Below, one piece after another: positions 1-10,628 of a stretch of 64,000 nucleotides of DNA. The stretch's first letter is position 1. Every line of letters starts with the position of its first letter. Origin of the DNA: Haliotis asinina (taxonomy: Eukaryota > Mollusca > Gastropoda > Lepetellida > Haliotidae). The notes beneath the pieces are model-generated. The model saw only the letters and a list, made by a program, of their open reading frames with translations, did not search any database and had not been told where the DNA came from. The position numbers and the translations under genes were made by a program. The stretch covers positions 19,036,001-19,100,000 of the forward strand of contig NC_090280.1 in NCBI RefSeq assembly GCF_037392515.1, given 5' to 3'.

Positions 1-1780
1 CAATATGGGGAGTCCATGTTAGGTGTTGGTCGAAAATTACTCCTACAAATTTTGCTTCCTTTTCGAAAATACGTTTTTGATTATTTAGATGTAGTTTTGG
101 TGTGTAATTTTGAATTTTGAATAGGATGCCAAGTTTTTTTGTACACCATTTATATGGAAGCCCCAAGTGTAGACCCAGTTTTGAAGGTGATTTAGCATGC
201 GTTGAGCTTTAGTTGTGGCTTGGTTTACCGAGGTGGATGAGGTCCAAAAGGAAATGTCATCGGCGAATTTAGCTGTTGTAATTTCTGGCCACTTTTCCGG
301 AAAGATATCATTGATTATAAAGTTGAAAAGTGTTGCAGATAGGATACTGCCCTGGCATGTGCCATTTTCTAGTGGATAAGAGTCCAAGAAGGTGTTGTGA
401 GATTTGACTATTTTGTGTCCGTCTATAAGGAAATGGTGAATAAAATTTAGAATATTCCTGTGTATGGCATTGTTTTGGAGTTTTTTCAATGAGCCCGTTA
501 TGCCAAACCATATCAAATGCTTTACAGAAATCTATAAAAATGACCAATGTGTCTTATTTTTGTGCTTGTGCTACCCTGATATCTTGCTCCAAATGCAAAA
601 TATGGTCTAAAGTTTGTCGATTTGGAGTGAAGCCGCTCTGGTCCTGTTTAATAATGTTGTGGGTTGAGATATGATGGTTTAGCCTATTGTTGATTTTGTT
701 TCCATTGTTTTGCACAGGTGGGATTTTAACGAAATGGGCCTAAATGAATCTGGGGAGTTAGCTGGTTTCTCTGGTTTCAGGGTTGGTATCACCTTAGCTG
801 TTTTCCATGACATTGGTAAAGTTCCTAAGGTCCAGATTTTGTTCAAGAGAGTGAGAATGAGGTTGGTCATGTTGGAGGGTAGTTTATTTATTATTGTGTA
901 TGTTATGTTGTCTGGACCTGTGGCTGAGGCTGTCTTTTTATGCTTAATTGCTGCAGTGAGTTCATGTATGTTTATTGTTTTGTTTATGGATAGGTGTGAG
1001 TGAGGTGATTCAGGGGTGAAGGTTGGTTGGTTTGAGATGTTTTGTTGGAATTGTTTTGGTTAATTGGTGGAGCTGCTAGTTTCCGAAAAGTGGGCTGCTA
1101 CTGCATTTGCTTTATCTTTGTTTGTAGAGAGGTCCGGAAGGTTTGGATGAATGGGCTTTTGGAATTTCCCTGTATGGCTTTAAATTTGTTCCACAGTTTG
1201 CCTGAATTGGATTGATTACACGATGCCATTTAGAAAGTGGTCAAACGCAACATATGTCATATCTGGGATTTCACTTTCTTAGTAAAGTTCAAATTCTAGT
1301 ACTTTTTGGGTTGAGTCCCATCCGAAATGGCATCGTGTAATCATAGCTTTCGGCCGTGGGAGCCGTGCCAATTTACACCAATCAGAGGGGTACACAAAGT
1401 ACGCAGTCTAGACTACCAGTGGTCCGACTTTCATTTGGAAGTCACGGTGGCTGAGCGGGCTAGGCGGCTGACTTTGTGTGCTGGCGATTAGGTGCCTTAG
1501 GTTCGAATCCCGGATAGGACTCAACCACAAAAGTACTAGAATTTGTACTTTACTAAGAAAGTGAAATCCCAAATATGACATATGTTGAATTGGATTGGTC
1601 TAGCCTGAGGGTTGAGCAAAGGTTTCTCCAATGGTCTCTTGTAGCAGCCCTGATGACTTTTTTAGTATTGTTTCTGAGTTTTCTTGTCAAATACATTTTG
1701 GAACGGTCCCTCTTCGCGTAGTTGAGAGCCCTTTTTCTAGATTTTCTGGCGTTGATAATTTCGGGGAATGCATTTATTTG
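1..1780 (-). pseudogene. ORF2 reverse transcriptase remnant of the I/Jockey-type element
   Basis: Read on the minus strand, 1760-1600 and 1200-1080 encode the linker region upstream of RT (basic, with DHWRNLCSTL and SGKLWNKFKAIQGN). Then 870-679 gives the start of RT (WKTAKVIPTLKPEKP and FRPISLKSHLCKTME) and 675-550 continues with QDQSGFTPNRQTLDHIL. 547-450 gives RT motif A (FIDFCKAFDMVWHNGL), about 370-300 gives motif B (ENGTCQGSILSATLFN), and the catalytic FADD is at 270-256. These pieces lie in different frames with stops between them, so the gene is dead. The linker is split by the SINE at 1215-1585. No endonuclease domain is visible. Confidence 0.85.
1215..1585 (+). mobile_element. SINE family C with inverted 5' copy of its own tail, nested in the LINE
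   Basis: A 371-bp insertion flanked by a 12-bp target-site duplication (TGAATTGGATTG at 1203-1214 and 1586-1597). The 3' part has a tRNA-Leu-like pol III promoter: box A TGGCTGAGCGG at 1448-1458 and box B GGTTCGAATCC at 1500-1510. The tail after the promoter (about 1519-1585) is repeated in reverse complement near the 5' end (about 1249-1315), and the terminal motif at 1214-1229 recurs inverted at 1327-1342. The RNA could fold back on itself. Copies of the same family lie at 43002 and 60418. Confidence 0.8.
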
Positions 1781-1789
1781 TTACGTTTA

Positions 1790-2540
1790 TCATGGTGTTG
1801 GTGAGATTTGTGTTAAGAGTGTTGCTGTCATGGCCGTAAATGCTGGAGGGGGATATTTGAGTGCAAAGTTGGTAGAATTTTGAGGGATGTAGGAGGGGTT
1901 TTGTTGTTGTTGTTGAGTTTTGGGGGTGGTAGGACTGTTTTGGGGCGGGTGGGATTGGTGGGTTTTGATTGGGGGAGTGGGCAGTTGGTTTGTTTGGGGG
2001 TGGTTTGGTAAGCCGAATCGGGGAGAGGGTGGGGCTAATGGTTGGGGGTGGTGGGCGTGATTGGTGGGTTTGCTTGTTGGGCCGGGATGGGACATGGTAT
2101 GGGGAGAGTGAGTGAGATAGTGGAGGTGGAAATGTTTGAGGGTGATTGAGAGGAGAGTGAGAGAAGTGAATAGTGTATGATGGGGCAGGGGGCTGGTTTG
2201 GGCAGACAGATGTGTTTGAGGTGCTTGTTGGATTTAACTATCTGTGTCTGTTTTATGGGGCAAGTGTTTTGATTTGCTGTATGTCGGTGTACTTTACAAT
2301 GTATGCTATATGTGGTGTAGGTGCATTCTGAAATGTCGTGGTTGCCCGATCCGCACTTGGGGCAGAGGGGTGAGTGTTTGCAAGTGTCTGTGGTGTGGTT
2401 GTATTGGAAACATGATGTGCATTGGGATGGGTTTTTGATGACAGGATGAACTTTACATTTCAGGGCGCCAAAGGTAGTGAATGTGTATAAACCACTGTGT
2501 TTGTGTTAACCATCTTGGGTGTTCCCATTTTATTGTGTTC
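1790..2540 (-). pseudogene. ORF1 (gag-like, CCHC zinc knuckles) remnant
   Basis: On the minus strand about 2460-2270 encodes tandem CCHC knuckles with CX2CX4HX4C spacing (CTSCFQYNHTTDTC, then CPKCGSGNHDISEC). Upstream in a shifted frame is MVNTNTVVYTHSLP, as in gag proteins of I/Jockey elements. Downstream, 2095-1790 is a proline- and glutamine-rich C-terminal segment. Such proteins bind retrotransposon RNA. At least one frameshift lies near 2470. Confidence 0.75.
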
Positions 2541-2560
2541 CCGTCAATCAATGAATGTAT

Positions 2561-3448
2561 ATGAATGTGAATGAATCTCTGACATGAAGTGAACAAGAAG
2601 TCATTTATATATGATAGGGACAAACAAGACTGACTCAGTGTTAATTAAGTTTGAAACACGTACGCCTTTGATCTCAAGCTTGGAGGTAGAAAATCGTTTA
2701 GATTACTCTAACTATTGATAGTAGTAAAGATTACTTGTTTCCTATGGACACAATATTATGTAATGTGGCTTAGAATCCTAAATACGGACAGTCTTCTCCC
2801 TTCTTATTGCTAAACACTGGCGCTTTTGAGTAGGAACGCTTATTCGTTTCTCATACATAGGGACACTTTTGTACCAGTTACGGTAATCCATCAATTAATT
2901 AACCTGTTGGAAATGTGGCTTTAACGGTTACAGCCATGTAATTGGAAATGTGGCTTTCTCTTTAATACTAATTTGTAAAATGTGGCTTTCCCGGCCTGAC
3001 ACCGTATAAACCTACATGTTATTTGTCATCATTCACTTCATGCTCAGTTAATGAATTTATGACAAGTATAATTAGTAGTAACGCCACTGAAATTCCCCGA
3101 CAAAGGTGCCCATTTGGCATTTATTCTGTCTGGATCGATCAAAGGATTAACCGATAACACGCTGATTCATTAATTACTTCATGCGGATTTAAATCCGGAT
3201 TCATCAATCGGTAGTGTTTATGTATGTACATTTACATAATCTATACTGAATACACTCTGTCGTGTCTTTGTCTGTGTAAAACAACAACAAAGGACTAACC
3301 GTCTTTCAGAGGACTAACCGCCATTACATTGATTGATGGGGTGTCTTCACGACAATTTTTGGGGGACCATACACGCCAGATCGACATGCGGCAAAACTTT
3401 GATGTGCGCTTTTTTTAAATAAGGGGTTATCAAGGGATTAATAAGGGT
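2561..3448. other. Intergenic, no recognised feature
   Basis: AT-rich sequence with no gene-like reading frame. The phrase AATGTGGCTT recurs loosely four times between 2760 and 2985, which may be an old repeat. Confidence 0.5.
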
Positions 3449-3549
<101 letters not shown>

Positions 3550-3599
3550 CGCACATATCCATGCACTAGTGCATGGTGAAGGCGCTGGTATATTTCCCT

Positions 3600-4037
3600 T
3601 GATCACTGGATGTCAATCTCAGCAGCACTTCGTATTTCAATCTCAACTCCCGGGGGAGTATACAACTGTTGCTGCCACTAGGCGCACCGAGTTTATTGTG
3701 GCTCTCTCATCCTAACGAGGTACCCAGTTGATAGCTGGGTGGACTGGGACACATAGTCACAGTACTTTGTCCAAGTCTACTGCACATTGCTGTACCCGCA
3801 ACTAGGTGTTTGCACGTGTTCATGTGGCCACCATATGATCATATACCAACGGATTCGTGGGTTCTTTTAAGTGCACAGGGTTGTGTACTGTACACTAGGG
3901 GTTGTGACAACACTGAAAAAGTCTGCAGACAAAGTTGACGCCAAGGTTTTTACACCCGGTCACAGGTGGGCTCGATCCCGGAACCTCATCCTCGCTGGAT
4001 CACTAGCCTGGCGCCTTAGCCAGCTCGCCCACCATGC
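3600..4037 (-). mobile_element. tRNA-headed SINE (family D)
   Basis: On the minus strand, about 4037-3955 looks like a tRNA head: box A-like TGGGCGAGCTGGCTAAGGCG, followed by GGTTCCGGGATCGAGCCC in the box B position. The body continues leftward through the phrase CTGGGTGGACTGGGACAC (3738-3755 on plus). I recognise the layout as a molluscan tRNA-derived SINE but cannot name the family. Ends are approximate. Confidence 0.6.
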
Positions 4038-4284
4038 CCCATGATTGCTCATTATTGGTTTCATTGGCGGGAGAGAGTCAAACAGACGGCATTTTTAATC
4101 GCTCGGCATGAATTAACCACAAGTTGTTTTAAGAATGAGTTTGGTGTTCCACTTAAGAATAACCACAAGTCATATATAATGGTTAAAAGAGTACAAAAAC
4201 TGAGTTTATTCGTCCTTTAAAAGGCATGATAAAATACCTTAAAATCAAACAACTTAACCTTATGGCAATGTACCAATGACCTTT

Positions 4285-4396
4285 CAGGCCACAACGTTGT
4301 GACAACGTAAATGGGAGTTCACAAAATGACGTTGTAACGACGATGACATAACACTGAGACAACGTTGTGACAACATGATGTTGTCAGCTGGGTAGG
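4285..4396. repeat. Palindrome-rich repeat, possible MITE end
   Basis: ACAACGTTGTGACAAC, itself partly palindromic, occurs at about 4291 and again at about 4362, followed by a GTTGTCAGCTGGGTAG end. Similar arrays often mark MITE-like elements. No clear terminal inverted repeat or duplication was found. Confidence 0.35.
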
Positions 4397-4776
4397 AACT
4401 CTTGGCTGTTCGATCACTATCTGCTCCAACTTTGAAAAGTTTGAGATACCTAAGAGGTTAGCACAAACTATTAACTGACTAGTCACCTTGACTAACGGTG
4501 TACCTGAACTGTTAGGGTGCAATGTTCATTTGCTATTGCTGCAGATGAACCAGAGGGGCGAGATCTTCATTGGCTGTCACTCCAGCTTAACTGGTAGGGC
4601 GTGAATTGGCTGCTACAACATTTACACGCATAACTTACGCTCTTCAAGGTCTAGCACTGCATGTATATTTCCTATCACTGCACTCAAAGGATAGGGTGAT
4701 ATCTTTATTTGATATCACTACACATGGTGCTCTGGAAGTTTGTTTCATTCAGAACACAGGAAGCACCGTAATACAT

Positions 4777-4777
4777 G

Positions 4778-4809
<32 letters not shown>
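4777..4809. repeat. (GTGC)n microsatellite
   Basis: Eight GTGC units in tandem. Confidence 0.95.
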
Positions 4810-6278
4810 AACCTGTGTATACTCTTACGTCTCGTCCCAAATGACTTCAAAGTGCAAGTCCAAAAGCAATATCATAATGTAACGGGGATATTCCATTCAA
4901 TGTTTTGTGACTTCAACCAGAATCATTTCATTCCCTAACTACACAACGCTAGACAGTGCGACGGCAGTTACGTCTCTAATGTATGTTGTTAAGACGCAGT
5001 GAGGGTTCGGACCACCAGCCTTCAAGTAGACTTGAACTTTTTAAAGTTATGGATAACTATCTTTAATAATCTGATATTCTGCTTTAAAGGTAGGCGTCAT
5101 CATGAGGAATATTACACAAGAGAGAAAAGGAGTTGGTTTCTGAATGGGCCAGTCAGTGCATAGTGCTGACATTCGGACAATTAACAAACTAAAAAAGAGG
5201 AACTAGAACTAGAAGTGGCTATTTCTGTCTAGCTGGCTGTCATCCAGGGGCAGGCTGCACTACATGAAAGGTTTGTAGTTGTTCCGACTGACAGGAACTA
5301 ACTAATATTAGAAAATCGGACACAGGGAAGACCAGCATGTTAAATTAACCTGTAATTTGCATGCACTAACACATGAAGACTGTCAACGTTTAGTTTGCTG
5401 CTTAAACCTGAACTGTTCATTCCACTTTGTTCTAGATTTTATAGCTCCACTACAAGCCATCCAAACTGAAATACATTACTGCGTCGGGCACACGTGCCAC
5501 CAAATATTCTGTCGAAAGATCACAAGTAAGCATTATAAATATCGGATTTTCCCTAATTTAACAGAAATTATTGGAAAGTGACCAAGTGAATACTCAAACA
5601 CTCTAAGGATTTGCCACAATTGTTTTAGGATCTACTAAACACCAGGTACAGTTAGGTCAAAACAATCGAATTTTCATCTTTGCACACCATAATCCCGCAT
5701 AAGAGATCAATGGGGCCTTTTTAACAAACCTTGGTGACAATAGTGACAGTTACGTATCAGTCTTCAGAAATTCAGGTCAAATTGCCAACGTTGAACGCAA
5801 CTGTCATCCGAGGTACAAAGACGCATTCTCGACTTACCACTACAAAAGGAACGTCGTCCGACCCTGGTTCAGAAACTGCTTGAGCATGGATTCAGCTTGA
5901 CACATCAGTGACAAATGCGTGATGCGATTCCCTTACTTAACCTGCCACTTTGCTCTCGTGTTCCAGCCCTCCCGTGCAAGCCCGATGGATATTGAGACAC
6001 AGTTATTCACTTCTGACTCATATGACTTACTGAACTTAACTGTAATGAAATTACTTTTCTCTTGGAATTTTTTTCTTGGTATGCGTTCTATAGTATTTGT
6101 TATAATGGTTTTTGGTTGTGATGCTGAGAGGGCAGATATGCCCCATTTTATCTTCCCTTTCCAATAAAGCATGGCTTTGGTGTATGGATTAATTTGTATC
6201 GTTGTAGCTGCATATATGCCTCAAGAGACAAACTCGCGAATATCGTAAGATCAACGGAAAAATTATAATCATATCAAC
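4810..6278. other. Intergenic, no recognised feature
   Basis: Short reading frames only, none with recognisable motifs on either strand. Confidence 0.5.
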
Positions 6279-6492
6279 CATGAAGATCTGGGTTAGCATT
6301 GATCTTTTCCAACCAATGCTTACTGCAAGAGGTGACTAATGGGATCAGGAGCACAGACTCGCTGAATTGGTTGACACAAAGCATTGTATCCCAGTTGCAT
6401 TGATCGATGCTGATTACTGAAATAGAAGGTCCAGATCCCATCATCTGCTGACGCCCTATATGTGGAATATTGCTGAGAGAGGTGTGAAACAA
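6279..6492 (+). mobile_element. SINE family B copy
   Basis: Degraded but nearly full-length family B sequence ending in GTGGAATATTGCTGAGAG near 6475, the shared A/B tail. The body phrases ATTGGTTGACAC and CCCAGTTGCATTGATCGATG match other copies here. Confidence 0.75.
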
Positions 6493-6858
6493 CACAAATG
6501 GCAAACCAACAGACCATAGTATATTAAAGGTTGATCAAAGGATGAACATGTCCACCGTACGTGTGGCTTTCGTGTAGCAGTTACCTTTCTGGTTGCCTAC
6601 CTGTCTCAGCAGACAAAGGACAGATGGCCGTTTTACCTTGAGCAAGTAGTGTGGACATTAACAATATTTCGGCCACTTTCAAATATGTCAGATTACGGTG
6701 TGAAGAACGCCAAAGGTTCTGTACGGCTAATGGATTCATCAAGATTTTGGTCCGTACAAAGAAGGCCTGTCACATAATGCTGTTACATTTTATTGAGACT
6801 TTGGACAATTAAAAATAACATGAGCACATAATAGACACAGAGCTATTTTATGTACAAT

Positions 6859-6952
6859 GTTTTGAAAGGGTGTACGGGACTGAGACTAAGACGCGGCAGA
6901 GGGAAATACGGAATTTACAAGGGTCTCATAGTCCCGGACATCCTTTCAAAAT
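6859..6952. repeat. Short hairpin element
   Basis: TTTTGAAAGGGTGTACGGGA at 6859 is answered by an imperfect inverted copy ending at 6952 (TCCCGGACATCCTTTCAAAA), with about 35 bp between the arms. Possibly a tiny MITE. Confidence 0.5.
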
Positions 6953-7620
6953 CCGTGTGACGAATTTATTACCCTTAAAATTTTTTAAATTTAGCTTAGC
7001 ATTACATTAAACAACACTTTAACGTTTTGCCATGCTATTTCCTGAACATGCATGAAGAGAGATAACTCGGGTTGGCGTAATTTTGGATAAAATAGATCGA
7101 ATTTGACGTTTTCTTAAACGACAAAAAGTGAAATACAGAAACACTTTATTTTTTATACATATATTGACACAAACAATTTAGAAATTATGGCAACAATTCT
7201 AATGCTCTGTTTATGCTCGTAATTGTAGAAAAAATTCTAAGATTTTGAAGCGATCAGCCGTTTGGCATCACCATTCAATCTAGGGTTAAGGTCATTAGTA
7301 CATCATAGTTTTGTATACTCTGGTTATTGACTAATCAGAATACGACAAATTTGTGTTAAGGGTAATGGTATTCGATATAATGATTATGACAATTTGATGA
7401 GTTAGGAAGTGAAGCTAACTGGATATGGTAGCTGAGACTAATGATGCACACACTCCAATTTACAGGACTTGAACTCGACTTGTGACAATGATGAATCTGA
7501 ATCAATGTCATCGATGTGACCTGGATCGATGATGTTATTGTGGACATCTTTAGGCTCACGCACGGGTTTGGAGAAAACCTCCATGACCTGTAAGACTGGT
7601 ATATTCAGAAGAAAGGCGTT
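6953..7620. other. Downstream region and probable 3' UTR of the P450 gene
   Basis: AT-rich, with no recognisable coding sequence. A candidate poly(A) signal is AATAAA on the minus strand (TTTATT at 7145-7150 on plus), about 470 bases past the P450 stop. Confidence 0.4.
7145..7150 (-). promoter_or_regulatory. Candidate polyadenylation signal of the P450 gene
   Basis: AATAAA on the minus strand about 470 nt downstream of the P450 stop codon. The position is plausible for a 3' UTR end, but the hexamer alone is weak evidence. Confidence 0.3.
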
Positions 7621-9162
7621 TTACATCCTAAATTGGACGTCTACTGAGTAGGGAAGAGGTTTCTGGTTCAACCCATAGGCGCATTCCATGGTGTACTCTT
7701 TCACATCTTTAGGCTTGACGAAGGTACATCTTTGAAGGAAACCTGATATAATTAAGAAGAGCTCTATCCTTGCCAGGAATTCCCCCAAGCATCGTCGACG
7801 TCCTGCTGAAAAAGGGAGGTACATATCCAAGAGACGGGTGTCGATCTGACCATCTTCCTTCAGGAACCGCTCTGGTCGGAACACATCAGGGTCTCCCCAG
7901 ACCTCTGGATCGTGACTCAGTGAAAAGAGATTGAGAAAAACCAGAGTATCCTTCTTGATGATGTAACCAGACAGTTCAACATCCTCAGTCGTTGCATGAG
8001 GTGTGGACAATGGTGTGAGGTTGATGATTCTTAGAATTTCATGAATGGTTGCTTCGGTGTACACCATATTACGTCTATCAGCCAGTGTTGGACGTCTGGA
8101 CATACCTACAACATTGTCAATTTCATCTTGTATTTTCTTCTGGACTCGTGGAGTCTTTGCAAGAAGGAGGATAGTCCACATAGTCGTAGTAGCCACTGTA
8201 TCGAACCCAGCAGCAAACAGATCTCCGATCGTGTCCTGAAGCCGTTCTTCACTCATACCATTTGCCTTGTCCGTTTCTGTTAGCTGTTTTGACTCGCTGA
8301 TAAGACTGTCTGTGACATCCCGAAGATTATCAGAAGAAAATGTTTCCAGGTGATCCCGAATTCTCTTTCTGCGGATGAGATGCCCTTTTGAAAGAAGATC
8401 TTTGAACTGCCTCACTCTCTTCTTCATAAAGTGCCTCAACCATGGGAAAAAATCAACTGGATTCCCAGCAGTAACAAACGTAGAGAAGTCCTGGGTGTGT
8501 AGAATGTACTCGCAGAAGTCCTTGTCTGCTCTGACATTGCCTTTTCTTCCGTAACATATCTGATATATCACACTGCCCATTGCAATGTAAACGTGATCGT
8601 GTGGATTAAAGGTCTGTCCGTTATATCCCTCGAATTCCTCCAGCATATTACTAACCTCCTCGCATATGATTTCCTCGACGGGATTTTTTCTTGCGTTTGC
8701 AAATTCTTGGAAGGATTTATTTGCAATACGCCTGTGCAGTTTCCAGGACATGTCGAATTTTCCAAAAGATAAACTTTTACCGTTTTGAACGGATACTGCT
8801 GAGAAGAACTGTGGTCGACCAGAGAAAGCATCACCCTTGGTACAAAGTGCTTCTTTGATGAGCTTCCCGTGAATCACTACAGTTGGCCATGCTCCAAACT
8901 GTAATTTAACCAGATCTCCATAGATTTTTCTCATTTTCATAAAAGTATGATATGGCGTTTTACCGAGAAGAAGCAGATGGCCTACAATGGGTAGTCCCCA
9001 AGGACCAGGAGGAGATCTGGTCCCATACAACATCCTGTGCATGAATGTCAGTATAGATGCTGATGCTAGGAAGACAACACCGGCATTCTCAAGGGTAGAT
9101 ACTTCACGGACATACTTGAAAATGTTGCCCACGTACATCTGAAGAACAGCAATAGTTGACAT
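7621..9162 (-). CDS. Cytochrome P450, CYP2-clan type, 513 aa
   Basis: Haem-thiolate monooxygenase, expected in the ER membrane, oxidising a lipophilic substrate with electrons from P450 reductase; the substrate cannot be told from sequence. A hydrophobic anchor lies at about residues 27-45, followed by the proline hinge PPGPWGLP (51-58). The C-helix WKLHRR is at 140-145 and the I-helix oxygen-activation motif AAGFDT at 317-322. The K-helix ExxR is EILR (375-378), and PERF is at 430-433. The haem loop FSAGRRRCLG (451-460) carries the axial Cys458. All family hallmarks are intact and the length is normal, so this looks functional. The coding region has no intron. A good splice acceptor sits just before the ATG, suggesting an intron in the 5' UTR, so a recent retrocopy is not required. 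The hinge and haem-loop style fit the CYP1/2/17 group; no subfamily is assigned. Confidence 0.96.
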   Translation of the reverse strand: MSTIAVLQMYVGNIFKYVREVSTLENAGVVFLASASILTFMHRMLYGTRSPPGPWGLPIVGHLLLLGKTPYHTFMKMRKIYGDLVKLQFGAWPTVVIHGKLIKEALCTKGDAFSGRPQFFSAVSVQNGKSLSFGKFDMSWKLHRRIANKSFQEFANARKNPVEEIICEEVSNMLEEFEGYNGQTFNPHDHVYIAMGSVIYQICYGRKGNVRADKDFCEYILHTQDFSTFVTAGNPVDFFPWLRHFMKKRVRQFKDLLSKGHLIRRKRIRDHLETFSSDNLRDVTDSLISESKQLTETDKANGMSEERLQDTIGDLFAAGFDTVATTTMWTILLLAKTPRVQKKIQDEIDNVVGMSRRPTLADRRNMVYTEATIHEILRIINLTPLSTPHATTEDVELSGYIIKKDTLVFLNLFSLSHDPEVWGDPDVFRPERFLKEDGQIDTRLLDMYLPFSAGRRRCLGEFLARIELFLIISGFLQRCTFVKPKDVKEYTMECAYGLNQKPLPYSVDVQFRM

Positions 9163-9180
9163 CCTGAAAGTAGACGAAGA
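9163..9180 (-). other. Splice acceptor immediately upstream of the P450 ATG
   Basis: Minus strand reads CTACTTTCAG followed by GATG, with the start codon at 9162-9160. This is a standard polypyrimidine-CAG acceptor, implying a 5' non-coding exon to the right. That exon was not found. Confidence 0.5.
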
Positions 9181-9656
9181 TTTGTTTTAATAATCAATGT
9201 CAATAATGATAAACGTCAGTTCTTATTCTCATTCCACCTGTATTGCGGTGGACCATCATGGTGACCAATCAATATGTCATCATGGCGACTTGATCACTAA
9301 AACAAATGAACACGCCAGCATGGTGACCAGGCAACATGCTCTCACTGAGAGCTAACAGCATGGCATCGTTATGCTTAGACAACACATAATCACAGAATTC
9401 CAATGCAAGAAAACTGCTAAGACGATGTTTGACGTATAGTATCTGTACTTTACTGAGGAAGTTTAATACCAAAATAAAACATATTGATACAAGTGTATAG
9501 TGTAAAAAAGCACACTTTTGTCCTGAACTGTCATAACGCTAAAACACTCGGGCGCTCTTTTAAATAGTTATGGGCAAGCGTGTGCTTTATTACACCACAT
9601 ATGGTGGTAAAGTGAACTGTATTGCTTAAATATGTTTTACCTACAAGACACTTCTT
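9181..9656. other. Upstream of the P450 gene, no recognised feature
   Basis: Likely 5' UTR intron and promoter sequence. No clear core promoter element was identified. Confidence 0.35.
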
Positions 9657-9744
9657 ATGGATGTGCAACTTCTATATTATTTACACACGACATTTCGGGG
9701 CTTATACTTGTCCCTACATCAGGTGAATGAAGTTGCACGTCCAT
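9657..9744 (-). ncRNA. Hammerhead-ribozyme-like motif, Penelope-element type
   Basis: On the minus strand an outer helix I is formed by 16-base arms (9744-9729 with 9672-9657, one G-U pair). Inside is CUGAUGU (9722-9716), then a GGG...CCC helix II, then GAAAU and GUC-GUG. This is the order of a type I hammerhead with the very short helix III known from Penelope-like retroelements. The canonical core is CUGAUGA...GAAAC, so two core positions are changed (A9 to U, and the base after GAAA). It is probably inactive. A related relic lies at 17944. Confidence 0.6.
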
Positions 9745-10539
9745 AACATGTCCTGCATTGCCCTACCTATTGCCCTAAATCAAATCAAGCATCTGATGGT
9801 TTAGATGTTTTACTATGAACGTAAGTTTAGATCAATTCATCCAGCTGGAGCTAGTCACACGACATTGTGTGAATGTAAACATTGCGAACGTTACCATGCC
9901 GCTGTTGAACTGAGTCGAACTGCCACATTCTATCTGTAGAAAAACATAAACGTAATGTTTCCCCAAGTGAAGGTAGCTGAGTGAAGCGACTGCAAACCAA
10001 GAAACACGATGCAAAGGAGTAGTTTATTGTGGGAGTCTGAACGTGCCGATGAAAAATGACATGCATCGTGACGTCGGTTACATTGTGACGTAATGCAAAA
10101 GTGTTCGATTACGAGGGGGCACACTAAAATGTCGAAGTGACGCCAACGCATTTTGACGTAACGCAAAAAGTGAACATTATGGTCTGATAAAATACTGTTG
10201 GCGCCTTTGATGTTTCAGCGAAACATCTTAGAAGCCACGTCTCAGACATCTTGCTTTGTAAACCTTTCCCCAAATCATACTTGGTATAAAGGCTCATCAT
10301 TTTGCCTTATAATTTTGCTTACGAAAATGAAAACTATTCATAAATCGTCAAAGGATAATTAGATTAACCAGGTGGTTCATCCAGATGCAACAGAAAAGCA
10401 GCAACGGGAATGCAACTGTATGTATCCCTTGTTAGTAAGGGGATGGTGCACTGTTTTTCTAAAAGAAAGTAAACCCCTAGCCAGTCTGGGTGAGAGAGTT
10501 TTGTTTGATGCCGCTAAAAGAAATATTCCAGAAACATCA
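9745..10539. other. Intergenic, no recognised feature
   Basis: Only short, non-homologous-looking reading frames on both strands. Confidence 0.5.
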
Positions 10540-10628
10540 AGGTGGTTGCACATGATATCGGCTTCATATCCTTACACGTATGTGGAATCGAACCCGGGTC
10601 TTCGGCGTGATAACCGCACGCCTTAGAT
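10540..10628 (-). mobile_element. SINE family A fragment (head region)
   Basis: GGAATCGAACCCGGGTCTTC at about 10586 is the reverse complement of the tRNA-like box B region of family A, followed by GGCGTGATAACCGC. The tail half is missing. Confidence 0.65.

Larger units (their letters stand above)
1..2560 (-). mobile_element. Degraded non-LTR retrotransposon, I/Jockey type
   Basis: Minus-strand LINE remnant with gag-like ORF1 (about 2540-1790) followed by ORF2 (about 1780 to the window edge). Zinc-knuckle ORF1 plus a reverse transcriptase containing FADD and an ENGT-QGS motif is typical of the I/Jockey/Nimb group of LINEs. The element is broken by frameshifts and a nested SINE. The apurinic endonuclease that should precede the ORF2 linker is missing, because ORF1 abuts the linker. 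The 3' end lies off the left edge of the window. Confidence 0.85.

Noticed and set aside
1441..1525. Possible tRNA-Leu gene
   Set aside because: Boxes A and B are present, but the sequence is part of a repeated SINE with a target duplication and a non-tRNA tail, and it lacks a proper acceptor stem.
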